Assembly: GCA_000153445.1 (NCBI GenBank)
Contig: CH672397.1
Span: 292,930 to 356,929 of the forward strand
From: a gamma proteobacterium HTCC2207
Lineage (GTDB): Bacteria; Pseudomonadota; Gammaproteobacteria; Pseudomonadales; Porticoccaceae
DNA length: 64,000 nucleotides
Direction of reading: 5' to 3'
Shown here: piece by piece, positions 27,006-34,876 of the stretch
Layout: each line of letters opens with the position of its first letter
How positions within the stretch are numbered: the first letter of the stretch is position 1
The notes under the pieces: generated by a model
Databases searched by the model: none
Told to the model about the DNA's origin: nothing
Seen by the model: only the letters and a program-made list of their open reading frames with translations
Made by a program: the position numbers and the translations under genes

Positions 27006-28175
27006 TCATGCATCACTAAGCTTTCCTAAATATTTAACTAACAAAGCTAACTCATACCCATCACCATAGGTTTGCCCAACAGACTTTAAAGCCCAACCAC
27101 CTAACTGGTCGATCATATCTGTAGGTGCTTCCACTGCTCTTAGCCTGTCTCTAAAGCTATGACGCAAGCCATGAACAACATCATTTGGCCCTGCAACAGT
27201 CTTGATCCATTTGTTTATTGCGGCTGAAGCAGAGTTTGAATTGCAACGCTGAGAGTTTGTGTATCTAGGGAAGCAATACAGGCCCGTAGAGTGCTGTTTG
27301 AGACGCTTTGCGGCCCATAATGACAGACCGATAAGCGGTATTTTACGCTCGCTAGAGGCTGTTTTAAGGCGTCTGTGTGGGTGTGGAATTAAATGTATGT
27401 AAGGTATTTCTTCATCAAGACGCAAGTCACTCAACATAAGACCTGCGGCTTCAGATAAACGCATACCTGTATCGAAGATAATGGCGACTAACCATCTGAT
27501 GTCATCATCCAGTGCAATGCACTCTTTGTTGATCTTAGTCATATTAGCTGGCGTAACAGCATGACGCTTCTTGGCATCAGTGTTTGATGGGAGATACACC
27601 TTTGCAAACGCATTCTGGCACTCTAGAGCCTGCTCCAACGTGACAAAGTTGATTACAGCTTTGATACCTGAGAAGACACGCTGCAATGAACTGTTGCTTA
27701 AACCTTTCTCAATCAGCCACTCTCGCAATACCGTAGCGTCTTTTGATGTGTAGTTGTCTATCGGCTTATTGCCAAGACACTCAACCAGATAAGTAATGTA
27801 GCGCTGAGCTGTTGTGAAGAATAGTTTCTGCCTACCTTGGCCGATGACAGCAAAATAGGTCTCGAGAGCTTCCTCAATGGTAGGTAAGGATGAAAGTTTT
27901 GTGCTGGGATCAACTACCAGCAAGTGAGCGGCAGGGATATCTAGCCGCTTTAACCTCAAACCTAACCAGTAATCATCTAGTTTTGATGCAAAAACTTTAG
28001 ATGCAGTGGTTGCTCGCGACTGAGAATTAGTTCGGAGTGATTGGGTTATGCGTGGTTTTAAGTAGAAACATCTGAGATCAGCAGGAACCGACCTAGAGAA
28101 ATAATAGATGTTGCCTTTGGTGTAGGTATATCTAGGATGCTTTGAGTGTCTACTCATTTGTCTACTGCTCCTCAT
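27006..28175 (-). CDS. tyrosine-family site-specific integrase
   Basis: 389 residues. The N-terminal part (KGNIYYFSRSVPADLR) is a DNA-arm-binding-like domain and residues ~100-190 a SAM-like core-binding domain. The catalytic domain shows the first Arg in FDTGMRLSEAAGL, the box HGLRHSFR and the end GGWALKSVGQTYGDGY with the nucleophilic Tyr. The start codon is inside the 82-bp inverted repeat, so the promoter must lie in the arm next to the att core at 28229. This places it as the integrase of segment A and likely user of these att sites. Confidence 0.88.
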   Translation of the reverse strand: MRSSRQMSRHSKHPRYTYTKGNIYYFSRSVPADLRCFYLKPRITQSLRTNSQSRATTASKVFASKLDDYWLGLRLKRLDIPAAHLLVVDPSTKLSSLPTIEEALETYFAVIGQGRQKLFFTTAQRYITYLVECLGNKPIDNYTSKDATVLREWLIEKGLSNSSLQRVFSGIKAVINFVTLEQALECQNAFAKVYLPSNTDAKKRHAVTPANMTKINKECIALDDDIRWLVAIIFDTGMRLSEAAGLMLSDLRLDEEIPYIHLIPHPHRRLKTASSERKIPLIGLSLWAAKRLKQHSTGLYCFPRYTNSQRCNSNSASAAINKWIKTVAGPNDVVHGLRHSFRDRLRAVEAPTDMIDQLGGWALKSVGQTYGDGYELALLVKYLGKLSDA

Positions 28176-28246
28176 TAGTCTCGAAATAATCGAGAGCTAA
28201 CAAGGGCTGTAGAGCTTTTGAAGCATAAATATGGCGGTGGGATAGA
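28165..28246. repeat. 82-bp inverted repeat, right copy
   Basis: Partner of 26286-26367. It contains the integrase start codon (28175), its probable promoter and, at the outer end, the att core at 28229-28246. Confidence 0.93.
28229..28246. other. att core copy between segments A and B
   Basis: ATATGGCGGTGGGATAGA, the same 18 bases as at 21218. The integrase-side arm of segment A is on the left and segment B begins on the right. No tRNA-type terminator is on its left, unlike the other direct copies. Confidence 0.85.
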
Positions 28247-28374
28247 CCGACATACTATATAATTATACTTTATTCTAGAATACTGTAATAACCGCTACAA
28301 CTGGCTTATAGCCTAACTATAAACAACTACTATTCCGATACCGTCCTGCACTATACTGCTACATATTGACTTGT

Positions 28375-28434
28375 AACTGTAACTCTAACTGTAACTCTAA
28401 CTGTAACTCTAACTGTAACTCTAACTGTAACTCT
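28375..28434. repeat. five tandem 12-bp repeats, probable integrase arm sites
   Basis: Five exact copies of AACTGTAACTCT lie between the att core at 28229 and the P4-type integrase at 28540. Two more near-exact copies occur at 45482-45505, close to the tRNA. Direct repeats in these positions are typical arm-type binding sites for a tyrosine integrase or its accessory factor. Confidence 0.8.
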
Positions 28435-28539
28435 AATGCGATATAAACCCTTCCCTTCGAGATTAAGACTATTCGCCAAGTGTTGCATGAAGTCGCTTAG
28501 ATCGCGATTTAGAAGGTTTAAATGGGAGTGTAAAGCCTT

Positions 28540-29829
28540 ATGGCAAACAGAACCTCAAAGCTAGAATTAGATGCAATAATTAAAGGTAAAATACCCAAGC
28601 GTTATCCATTGGGGGATGGCCTGTATTTCACTATTAAGCACTCAGGGGCCATGAGTTTTGGTATTCGCTATCAGATCAACGGGAAGACTGACTACAAAGG
28701 CATGGGAGGCTACGACAAAGTTCACAACAATCTTGGGATAGCTAGGGCCAAGTGTGAGGCATACCGAGTTCAGATTAGACAAGGGATTGACCCTAAGATT
28801 GAAGAGCAGCAAGCGCTCAATCTAAAGCAATCAGCTAAAGCCGCAGAAGATCAATTAAAAGATCGCACATTCGCTAAATATGCCTATCAGCACATTAAGA
28901 GCCTTGAACCGTCTTGGACTAATGTAAAAACATTTGCTCAGTGGAGAAGCTCTCTTGAACAGTATGCATTCCCAGTTATAGGCGAAACTCCAGTATCTGA
29001 TGTTAGCAGGACTCAAGTGTTAGAAATCTTACAACCAATCTGGTTTGATAAGACTGAGACAGCCGATCGGGTCAGACGAAGAATTGCCGCTATTTTGGAT
29101 GCCGCTATTTCTGATGATCTTAGAACCGAGAGGAACCCTGCTATCTGGCGAGGCAGTCTTCACGGGAAGTTACCCAGTGTTGAAACCCTTAAAAAAGCAA
29201 AGGCACCCACTGAAGAGCGGGCTCATGCATCATTACACTATGCTCATCTTCCTATGTTTATGGAGTCTTTAAGAGCGCAGGACGGTATAGGCGCAAGAGC
29301 ATTGGAGTTTTGTATCCTAAATGCCAGTAGAACAACTGAGGTACTTGACGCCACTTGGGGTGAATTTGATCTAGAGGAAGGTATATGGTCGATTCCAGCA
29401 CGTCGCATGAAGGGCCGAGAGAGGCATAATATTCCCTTGAGCACACAGTCCATTGCCCTAATTAAGCAGTTGAAACAACTTAAAATGAGTGATTTCGTGT
29501 TCCCGAATAGATCGAATGGTAAGAGTCTGTCACAGGCAGGAATGTCCTCGGTTTTAAAGCGAATGAATAAGATCAATGATTGGAAAGATATACATGGCCA
29601 ATTGATAACCGTTCATGGCTTCAGAGGATGCTTCAAGACTTGGACTACGGAGAAAACTGACACTGATTGGTTAACAGGAGAGATGGCTCTGGCACATAAA
29701 ATTAAAGACAAATCATCTGCTACGTATCAAAAAGGTGATCTTATAGATAAAAGGCGCCGGCTAATGCAAAAGTACAGCGACTATGCCTGTACAACGCCAT
29801 CGGGAAAAGTCGTTCAACTCAGAGGATAG
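28540..29829 (+). CDS. P4-type tyrosine integrase (DUF4102 N-terminus)
   Basis: 429 residues. The N-terminal DUF4102-like domain (PLGDGLYFTIKHSG, ARAKCEAYRVQIRQGIDP) is typical of integrases of tRNA-borne islands. The catalytic domain shows LNASRTTEVLDATWGEFD, HGFRGCFKTW and EMALAHKIKDKSSATYQKGD, then KRRRLMQKYSDY; Tyr in SATYQ is the likely nucleophile. It sits 294 bp from the att copy at 28229 and points away from it. It differs strongly from the integrase of segment A, so at least two element types have used this tRNA. Confidence 0.9.
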   Translation: MANRTSKLELDAIIKGKIPKRYPLGDGLYFTIKHSGAMSFGIRYQINGKTDYKGMGGYDKVHNNLGIARAKCEAYRVQIRQGIDPKIEEQQALNLKQSAKAAEDQLKDRTFAKYAYQHIKSLEPSWTNVKTFAQWRSSLEQYAFPVIGETPVSDVSRTQVLEILQPIWFDKTETADRVRRRIAAILDAAISDDLRTERNPAIWRGSLHGKLPSVETLKKAKAPTEERAHASLHYAHLPMFMESLRAQDGIGARALEFCILNASRTTEVLDATWGEFDLEEGIWSIPARRMKGRERHNIPLSTQSIALIKQLKQLKMSDFVFPNRSNGKSLSQAGMSSVLKRMNKINDWKDIHGQLITVHGFRGCFKTWTTEKTDTDWLTGEMALAHKIKDKSSATYQKGDLIDKRRRLMQKYSDYACTTPSGKVVQLRG

Positions 29830-29855
29830 CAAATGAGCCTCGATCTAGCCCTGAT

Positions 29856-29883
29856 TTGACTGGATCGGCTATTCAGCTATGAT
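29856..29883 (+). promoter_or_regulatory. promoter of the small membrane protein gene
   Basis: TTGACT, 16-bp spacer, TATGAT, 27 bp after the integrase stop and 30 bp before the ATG at 29914. It shares GGCTATTCAGNTATGATTA with the fibre-gene promoter at 21565. Confidence 0.65.
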
Positions 29884-29913
29884 TATAGACTAAAAACTCA
29901 ATGGAACAGTCTC

Positions 29914-30063
29914 ATGGCCGCTCGACTTGGCAATTTCATCATCTTCTTGATTCTTACAGTTATTACTCTGGGTATCTACCCCCTTTACTTCTTTGTTACT
30001 CGACAGCAAGAGAACACTGAGTTGCTTAGAGAGATCAGAGACGAATTAAAAAGGAGCGATTAG
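29914..30063 (+). CDS. short membrane protein
   Basis: 49 residues: a hydrophobic stretch (NFIIFLILTVITLGIYPLYF) followed by a charged amphipathic tail (ENTELLREIRDELKRSD). The segment TVITLGIYPLYFF resembles the start of DUF4234-type membrane proteins. A strong promoter lies just upstream, which supports it being a real gene. Function unknown. Confidence 0.55.
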   Translation: MAARLGNFIIFLILTVITLGIYPLYFFVTRQQENTELLREIRDELKRSD

Positions 30064-30582
30064 CAAACGATAGGTGTTGTTTAAAACATTTTAAAAACAG
30101 GTGCTTATGAACTTTAGTGGGTCCATTAAAGTTAAGGGTATTTAAGTCCCTATTTCACAGCAAGCTGCAACTCTAGACAACCAATTAACACATATAAAAC
30201 ATGTAGTTATGGAAAAATATCTTTGTGCATTGATGTGGTTTGTTGTGGTAAAACGTAGCCTATTGTCCCAAGAGTGTCCCACGAGAATTTCATAAACCCT
30301 GTAACAAACCCCCAAATTCTCAGATACCTCGACCCTACCCCGGGGGTACCCACCCTTTTGTCAGATGGGACTCCTGCTGTTAGGCAGTATTACTGATACA
30401 CTTGAATGAATTGGTAACTATGGATTTGACGCTCATATTTTTCCTTTTAACTTTTAACCTATAACCTGCTAAATCACTAGTTATGTAAATCAGAGTCAGC
30501 GAACGGTTGATTGTTGTAACATCGCTTTTTCAAAATATTCAAACTACACTTCCGATATTATAATGCGACAAGAGGACCTGAA
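30064..30582. other. gene-free spacer
   Basis: 519 bp in which I see no credible open frame, RNA gene or strong repeat. It includes the palindromic ACCCCGGGGGT near 30338 and presumably the promoter of the peptidase gene at its right end. Confidence 0.5.
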
Positions 30583-31749
30583 ATGAAAGTCATATCAATT
30601 GTATTTATTGTCTTACTCCTTAGCTTTCCAGTTGCAGCTGAAAAGCCAAGAGCCAGAGATTTAGGTATTCCATTTGTGGGTGAAACTGGTTTATATAATG
30701 CAATAACGGATGTTCAGGGCGTTGAAGTAGGTTACAGCACCATCATTTCAGGTTCGGGTGAGAATATAGTGGGTACAGGACCAATACGCACCGGCGTAAC
30801 GGCCATATTTCCAAGGGGCAAAAAATTTAGTCCTGTTTACGCTAATTGGCACAGTCTCAATGGTAATGGTGAGATGACGGGAACTACTTGGGTCACTGAG
30901 TCTGGTTTTTTAGAAACGCCCATTATGATAACAAATACCAATAGTGTTGGTATTGTTCGAGATACTATTCTTAAGTGGTATGTGGATACTGATTGGTACA
31001 AAGGCGAGGATTGGTGGTATACATATCCTGTCGTTGGCGAGACATATGATGGTTTTTTGAATGATATATATGGCTTTCACGTAAAGGAGAAACACGTCCT
31101 TGAAGCCATAGCTAATACACAGATTGGAGCAATTGCAGAAGGCAATGTTGGTGGTGGTACTGGCATGATGTGTCTAGGTTTTAAGTGTGGAACAGGAACA
31201 TCATCCAGAGTCGTAACAATTAAAGATAAAACATATACCATTGGCGTGCTTGTTCAAGCTAACTTTGGTAGTAAGCGCAATCTAACCATTGCAGGTGTTC
31301 CCGTTGGTCGAGAATTAAAAGATACCAAAAGTGAGATTTTCAACGCGCCACCTAATTCTAGGCGCCAAGAGGGTGATGGTTCAATCATCGTAATTTTAGC
31401 AACGGACGCACCTCTTTTACCTCATCAATTAAAACGAATAGCACAACGAATTCCATTGGGTATTGCTATTACTGGTGGTCGCGGTAGTAACGGTTCAGGA
31501 GATATATTTCTAGCATTCTCTACGGCCAATGAAAACGCATTTAATCGTGATGCAAACACGAACGTTGAAATATTTCCTAATGACTTAATAACACCTTTAT
31601 TTGAAGCTACCGTCCAAGCGGTTGAGGAATCGATTATAAACGCGATGGTTGCAGCTGAAACGATGACTGGCAATAATGGAAATACGTCATATGCTATCCC
31701 GCATGACAAACTTGTCGATGCATTGAAGAAATATAAGGTTATTCACTAA
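30583..31749 (+). CDS. P1-family (S58, DmpA-like) aminopeptidase, exported
   Basis: 388 residues with a signal peptide (MKVISIVFIVLLLSFPVAA). The rest matches the DmpA/P1 N-terminal-nucleophile family: ARDLGIPFVGETGLYNAITDV, GVEVGYSTI, NTNSVG and EGNVGGGTGM. The auto-cleavage/catalytic Ser lies in CGTGTSSRVV at about residue 205. Family members are self-processing D- or beta-aminopeptidases. Export to the periplasm and the Gly-rich GGRGSNGSGDIFLAFST end fit. It is cargo of segment B with AT-rich codon use. Confidence 0.88.
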   Translation: MKVISIVFIVLLLSFPVAAEKPRARDLGIPFVGETGLYNAITDVQGVEVGYSTIISGSGENIVGTGPIRTGVTAIFPRGKKFSPVYANWHSLNGNGEMTGTTWVTESGFLETPIMITNTNSVGIVRDTILKWYVDTDWYKGEDWWYTYPVVGETYDGFLNDIYGFHVKEKHVLEAIANTQIGAIAEGNVGGGTGMMCLGFKCGTGTSSRVVTIKDKTYTIGVLVQANFGSKRNLTIAGVPVGRELKDTKSEIFNAPPNSRRQEGDGSIIVILATDAPLLPHQLKRIAQRIPLGIAITGGRGSNGSGDIFLAFSTANENAFNRDANTNVEIFPNDLITPLFEATVQAVEESIINAMVAAETMTGNNGNTSYAIPHDKLVDALKKYKVIH

Positions 31750-32082
31750 CTACACTGAAGCATAATAAGAGCGAGCCCAATGCTTGGCACACGCCCAAAT
31801 CTGCATTGCGACTCTTCGCTTATTTAGCAGATCGCCTCTTGGTGTCTAGCAAATCCTGGGAAGTCCAGGAGACGAAATTGGCAAACTCTCGATAGGTCCT
31901 AGCTGGGATAGCACAAGATACGATCCTAACGATATAAAATATACCTGTGACTGGGATTAATAATATTTGAAGTAAAAGTCAAAGATGATATTGAAGAGGT
32001 GTTGGCAAGCCCCTAGTTCAGTAGACACTTCACAGTCTCACGAGGAAACTTTGATGCTAGCCGCGACGGGTGCTTAATATGC
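31750..32082. other. spacer, possible short gene remnant
   Basis: 333 bp between convergent genes. Frame +1 at 31871-31960 would encode a short peptide ending in YDPNDIKYTCDWD before a stop, perhaps a fragment of a lost gene. I cannot assign it. No terminator is obvious. Confidence 0.35.
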
Positions 32083-32691
32083 TTAGAAGAACTCATCACA
32101 CTCAGATAACCAGGCATTAATATCCTTGTCTGATGTATTCCTTGCCGCTATAGGTGCACTTGGTATCGTTTTACCGTGTTTACTTATAACGTGGTTAATT
32201 TCACACGTAGTTAATATCTTCTCAAAGTCGCTCTCTGCCTGTATTTCATCACTTTTCTTATCGGGAGATAATATCGGGGCTTTATCGGACAGTTGTCGGA
32301 TGGATATCGGGTCTTTATCGGGCGACATTTTCCTCAAAGTGCTCTTAATGAGCCTCTTCCCATCTTTAGTTTCAGCATTAAACGTGAAGGCTTTTAGTTT
32401 ACCCATACAATCATGAAATGCCGTCAGCCCTTTTGAGGGAGCATCTAGACCACAGATTCTATGCCAAAAGCCAAAGAAGGCGTGTTTTTTCCTAACTGAA
32501 AATCGACCATCGGGCAGCTTTTCACCCTTTCTTGACCCACGAAGCCTCGACCGATCTACATTGTAAATAGCGTAGTAGTCACACCCAGTTTCCTCGCAAG
32601 AGAATTGAAGCGTTATTCCATCTGCCTTTGATTTACCATAAGAGCCAGTAGAATAACCCTCATATTTTAGATTAGTGATTAACAAATCCAT
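32083..32691 (-). CDS. island-module protein of unknown function (copy 1, full length)
   Basis: 202 residues from the ATG at 32691; a longer frame upstream only re-reads the neighbouring 76-residue gene. The N-terminal ~90 residues (LLITNLKYEGYSTGSYG, DGITLQFSCEE, IYNVDRSRLRGSRKG, DGRFSVRKKHAFFGFWHRICGL) match the truncated copy at 43529-43885. The C-terminal part is polar and basic. No known family is recognised. It is the last gene of the alpA - 76-residue gene - this gene set, all on the minus strand. Confidence 0.65.
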   Translation of the reverse strand: MDLLITNLKYEGYSTGSYGKSKADGITLQFSCEETGCDYYAIYNVDRSRLRGSRKGEKLPDGRFSVRKKHAFFGFWHRICGLDAPSKGLTAFHDCMGKLKAFTFNAETKDGKRLIKSTLRKMSPDKDPISIRQLSDKAPILSPDKKSDEIQAESDFEKILTTCEINHVISKHGKTIPSAPIAARNTSDKDINAWLSECDEFF

Positions 32692-32702
32692 ATGCAGATC
32701 CT

Positions 32703-32933
32703 TTATAGGTTCTGCACAGGCATTTTTTGGCCTTCCAGAGATTTTTCCCGCTGATAAGGCCGAAACCCATGCAATAGGCAGGAGTAGGAAGAGCAAGACG
32801 AAATAGACTCCTTAAAGCCCTTTTCTAGGTGGTCTGGTGTACAACCAAAGCACTCAGCGCATTTAGCGTTAATTGCCAATTTTCTTGAGCTAGGATTTTT
32901 CATGTACCTGAGAATAGGGTTGAACTTACTCAT
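32703..32933 (-). CDS. 76-residue Cys-rich island-module protein (copy 1)
   Basis: Starts at the ATG at 32933, overlapping the alpA stop by 8 bases. It carries AKCAECFGCTPDHLEKGFKESI, broken by charged residues, and SCSSYSCLLHGFRPYQ: five or six Cys placed as in a small zinc-binding fold. Similar short proteins of unknown role occur in gammaproteobacterial islands. The protein is identical to copy 2 at 43904, and the DNA matches over the whole gene. Confidence 0.7.
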   Translation of the reverse strand: MSKFNPILRYMKNPSSRKLAINAKCAECFGCTPDHLEKGFKESISSCSSYSCLLHGFRPYQREKSLEGQKMPVQNL

Positions 32934-33147
32934 GGCGAGAACCCTCAGCAGATTCCATAAGAGCGAGCATGTAATCATTGATGTCAGAAGCCCACCAACC
33001 AACAGCCTGTCCACCATGAACAAGTTTGTAACCTTTTGGGAATTTGCCCTGATTTATTAGGTCGTATACATAAGAGCGACTAAAGGGAATGATTTGGGAG
33101 ACTTCTTTCCAGCGAAGTAAGCGTGGGATTTCGTGTATATCTTTCAT
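32926..33147 (-). CDS. AlpA-family transcriptional regulator (copy 1)
   Basis: 73 residues with the AlpA/excisionase-like winged helix: RLLRWKEVSQIIPFSRSYVYDLINQGKFPKGYKL, then GWWASDINDYM. AlpA proteins activate integrase/excision functions of P4-like islands (cryptic prophage CP4-57 is the model). It is followed by an overlapping Cys-rich gene. Nine substitutions separate it from copy 2 at 44127 by eye. Confidence 0.85.
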   Translation of the reverse strand: MKDIHEIPRLLRWKEVSQIIPFSRSYVYDLINQGKFPKGYKLVHGGQAVGWWASDINDYMLALMESAEGSRHE

Positions 33148-33202
33148 TTTGTGCGCCTTTAAGTGAATAAAAACGCGAGCATATATGGTGGAATACTATG
33201 GC

Positions 33203-33223
33203 GACTAGTACATGAATTTAGTC
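33203..33223. promoter_or_regulatory. candidate operator upstream of alpA copy 1
   Basis: GACTAGTACATGAATTTAGTC has matching GACTA/TAGTC ends. Almost the same 21 bases occur at 44404-44424 upstream of alpA copy 2, in a stretch that is otherwise only moderately conserved. This suggests a binding site in the alpA promoter. Confidence 0.45.
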
Positions 33224-33266
33224 ACTTTTGACCCATTTTTTTCCAAGTTAACCTAGAGATCAGGCT

Positions 33267-34088
33267 TTACGGGTAATTGATCCATTTTGTAGCAAGAGGC
33301 TCTTCATTATCCTTTTTTGCGTATTTTTTTTGGATAGGTGAAACAGTGCGTCTATCAGGTTCAGGGAAGTGCTGAACTATCTTGGTTATTGCAATAATTG
33401 CTAAAGATGGAAAGCGACCCTTACCTTTGGTGCGCATAGTCAGATGACGCTCACTTAGCAAAGTGACTTCTTTTACCAGACACTCCAGTTTATTTTTGGG
33501 TTTATTTGACCTCAATAACTGAGTTTCTAATGGTTCTCCATGAGATAAATCCCAAAGGCTATGTTTAAAATCTCCAACCCATAACCTTTCGTCTCGGATT
33601 GCCTCGTTAAGTTTCTTTGCTAAGTTAGTCACTTTCTCACTGGGATACAGTTGCTTTAATGCTCCAGTATTCTTACCGTCCTCTTTGTAGACTTCAGGGA
33701 TATGGTAGGCGATTAAGGCGCCAGCAATGATATTGAGAACAATCAGTTCCAACTGACGCTCGTCGGTAATGAAATCAAGGCCAAGTGGCACTCGCTTTGG
33801 AGTGAAAGTCGAGCCATGAGTTTTATTAAGTAGGCTAAGGATGTACTTTACGCTGTGTCCGAAACGATCATTCAAAATCCTTTCAAAAGCTATCGTCTTA
33901 AAGGTTTCTTCTTCAGTTTTTTGATATGCATGAATTATCCCATTCAGTGTATCTTGGTCTGAAGTAACCGACGCTTGAACAAATAGATCTTCTAATGCCT
34001 CATACAATGGTGGGTATTCAAAAGCTAACTGCCATAGCTGACCGTCTTCTGCTGACGTTTCTTGGGGGTATGTTTCGGGTTCATCCAT
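33267..34088 (-). CDS. unknown island-module protein (copy 1)
   Basis: 273 residues, homologous along its length to the 284-residue protein at 44468. Shared blocks include LAFEYPPLYEAL, HGSTFTPKRVPLGLDFI, QLELIVLNIIAGALIAY and SPIQKKYAKKD-EEPLATKW. It is soluble, rich in helix-forming residues, with no signal peptide or known motif. Its constant place upstream of alpA in two islands suggests a role in island maintenance, replication or regulation; that is inference. Confidence 0.65.
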   Translation of the reverse strand: MDEPETYPQETSAEDGQLWQLAFEYPPLYEALEDLFVQASVTSDQDTLNGIIHAYQKTEEETFKTIAFERILNDRFGHSVKYILSLLNKTHGSTFTPKRVPLGLDFITDERQLELIVLNIIAGALIAYHIPEVYKEDGKNTGALKQLYPSEKVTNLAKKLNEAIRDERLWVGDFKHSLWDLSHGEPLETQLLRSNKPKNKLECLVKEVTLLSERHLTMRTKGKGRFPSLAIIAITKIVQHFPEPDRRTVSPIQKKYAKKDNEEPLATKWINYP

Positions 34089-34876
34089 AAAAGATCGATA
34101 ATTGTATAATGTCCTAAGAGTCTACTAATAAATACTTGTGGTGCCAAGAATCAATCTACCAGGCCTAGTTTTTTTTCAGTTGGGCATACAGATACTAGCA
34201 ACTGGGGTCTTTCGGGTGTGGGGTGGAGGGGAGGGGAGTTCTGATTCATGGACCTTTTACCCAAAGCTCATGCGATGGCATTTGTTGAAGCTACTTAGCC
34301 TCTTGGTAATCCCTTAAAGCATGGCCTGTAGCTCTAAAAATAGAGCGTGGGAGAATATTAAGAGACAAACGCAGTGTCCTTTCAGGGATTAGTAGGTAAT
34401 CGGGAGGGAGGGTACAATCGTAATATGGTCTCAGCGTTGATTCTCGCTAGTACCACCAGCTGATCAAAAGCGAACGTCTATAGATTCCGTTGCTGACAGC
34501 AAACTACACCCGGCTATAATATACTCCGCTTATGGACGGGCAAGAATAGAGATTGTGAACAATCCAGGCCCATACATACAAGCGGTTATACGCAATCTGC
34601 GAAGGGCCGATAGTAGGAACCACTCATAATTATTTGTGATTCCATACTAGAGCTCTACGTTTACATGCAGCAAAGGCCTCAGGCTAGTCTGATGGGGCCA
34701 ATGCTTTTTCTTTCGATCTTGTCAGCACAACCTCAGGGTATCCTTTTCAAGTTTACGGCCTTTATATGGTAATATAAGCACCATCAAGTGTTAATTATAT
34801 TAACACTTGCCAGCTTCTTTAATGAGCATGAATCACCGCGAGGCCACCGTTTACGTTCTAAATGGAGAACCCTGTA
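34089..34876. other. spacer with a conserved leader
   Basis: 788 bp with no credible gene. The first ~130 bp (34089-34217) resemble 45323-45449 upstream of copy 2: both have a T8 run, then a block AGATACTAG and GGTCTTTCGGG. The conserved stretch lies upstream of the unknown-protein gene on the minus strand and is probably its promoter/leader. The remainder up to the SulP gene shows nothing I can name. Confidence 0.5.

Noticed and set aside
28375-28434. Possible CRISPR or telomere-like array
   Set aside because: The units are only 12 bp and directly abut, with no spacers and no cas genes near. Integrase arm sites explain them better.
29600-29650. Defective P4-type integrase because HGFRGCF lacks the usual following Thr/Arg pattern
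   Set aside because: The catalytic HxxR spacing is kept and the other boxes, including the Tyr, are present, so there is no clear defect.
32692-32796. Signal-peptide-like extension of the 202-residue module protein (LFLLLPIAWVSALS)
   Set aside because: It is the 76-residue Cys-rich gene read in another frame; the second module copy starts at the equivalent of 32691.
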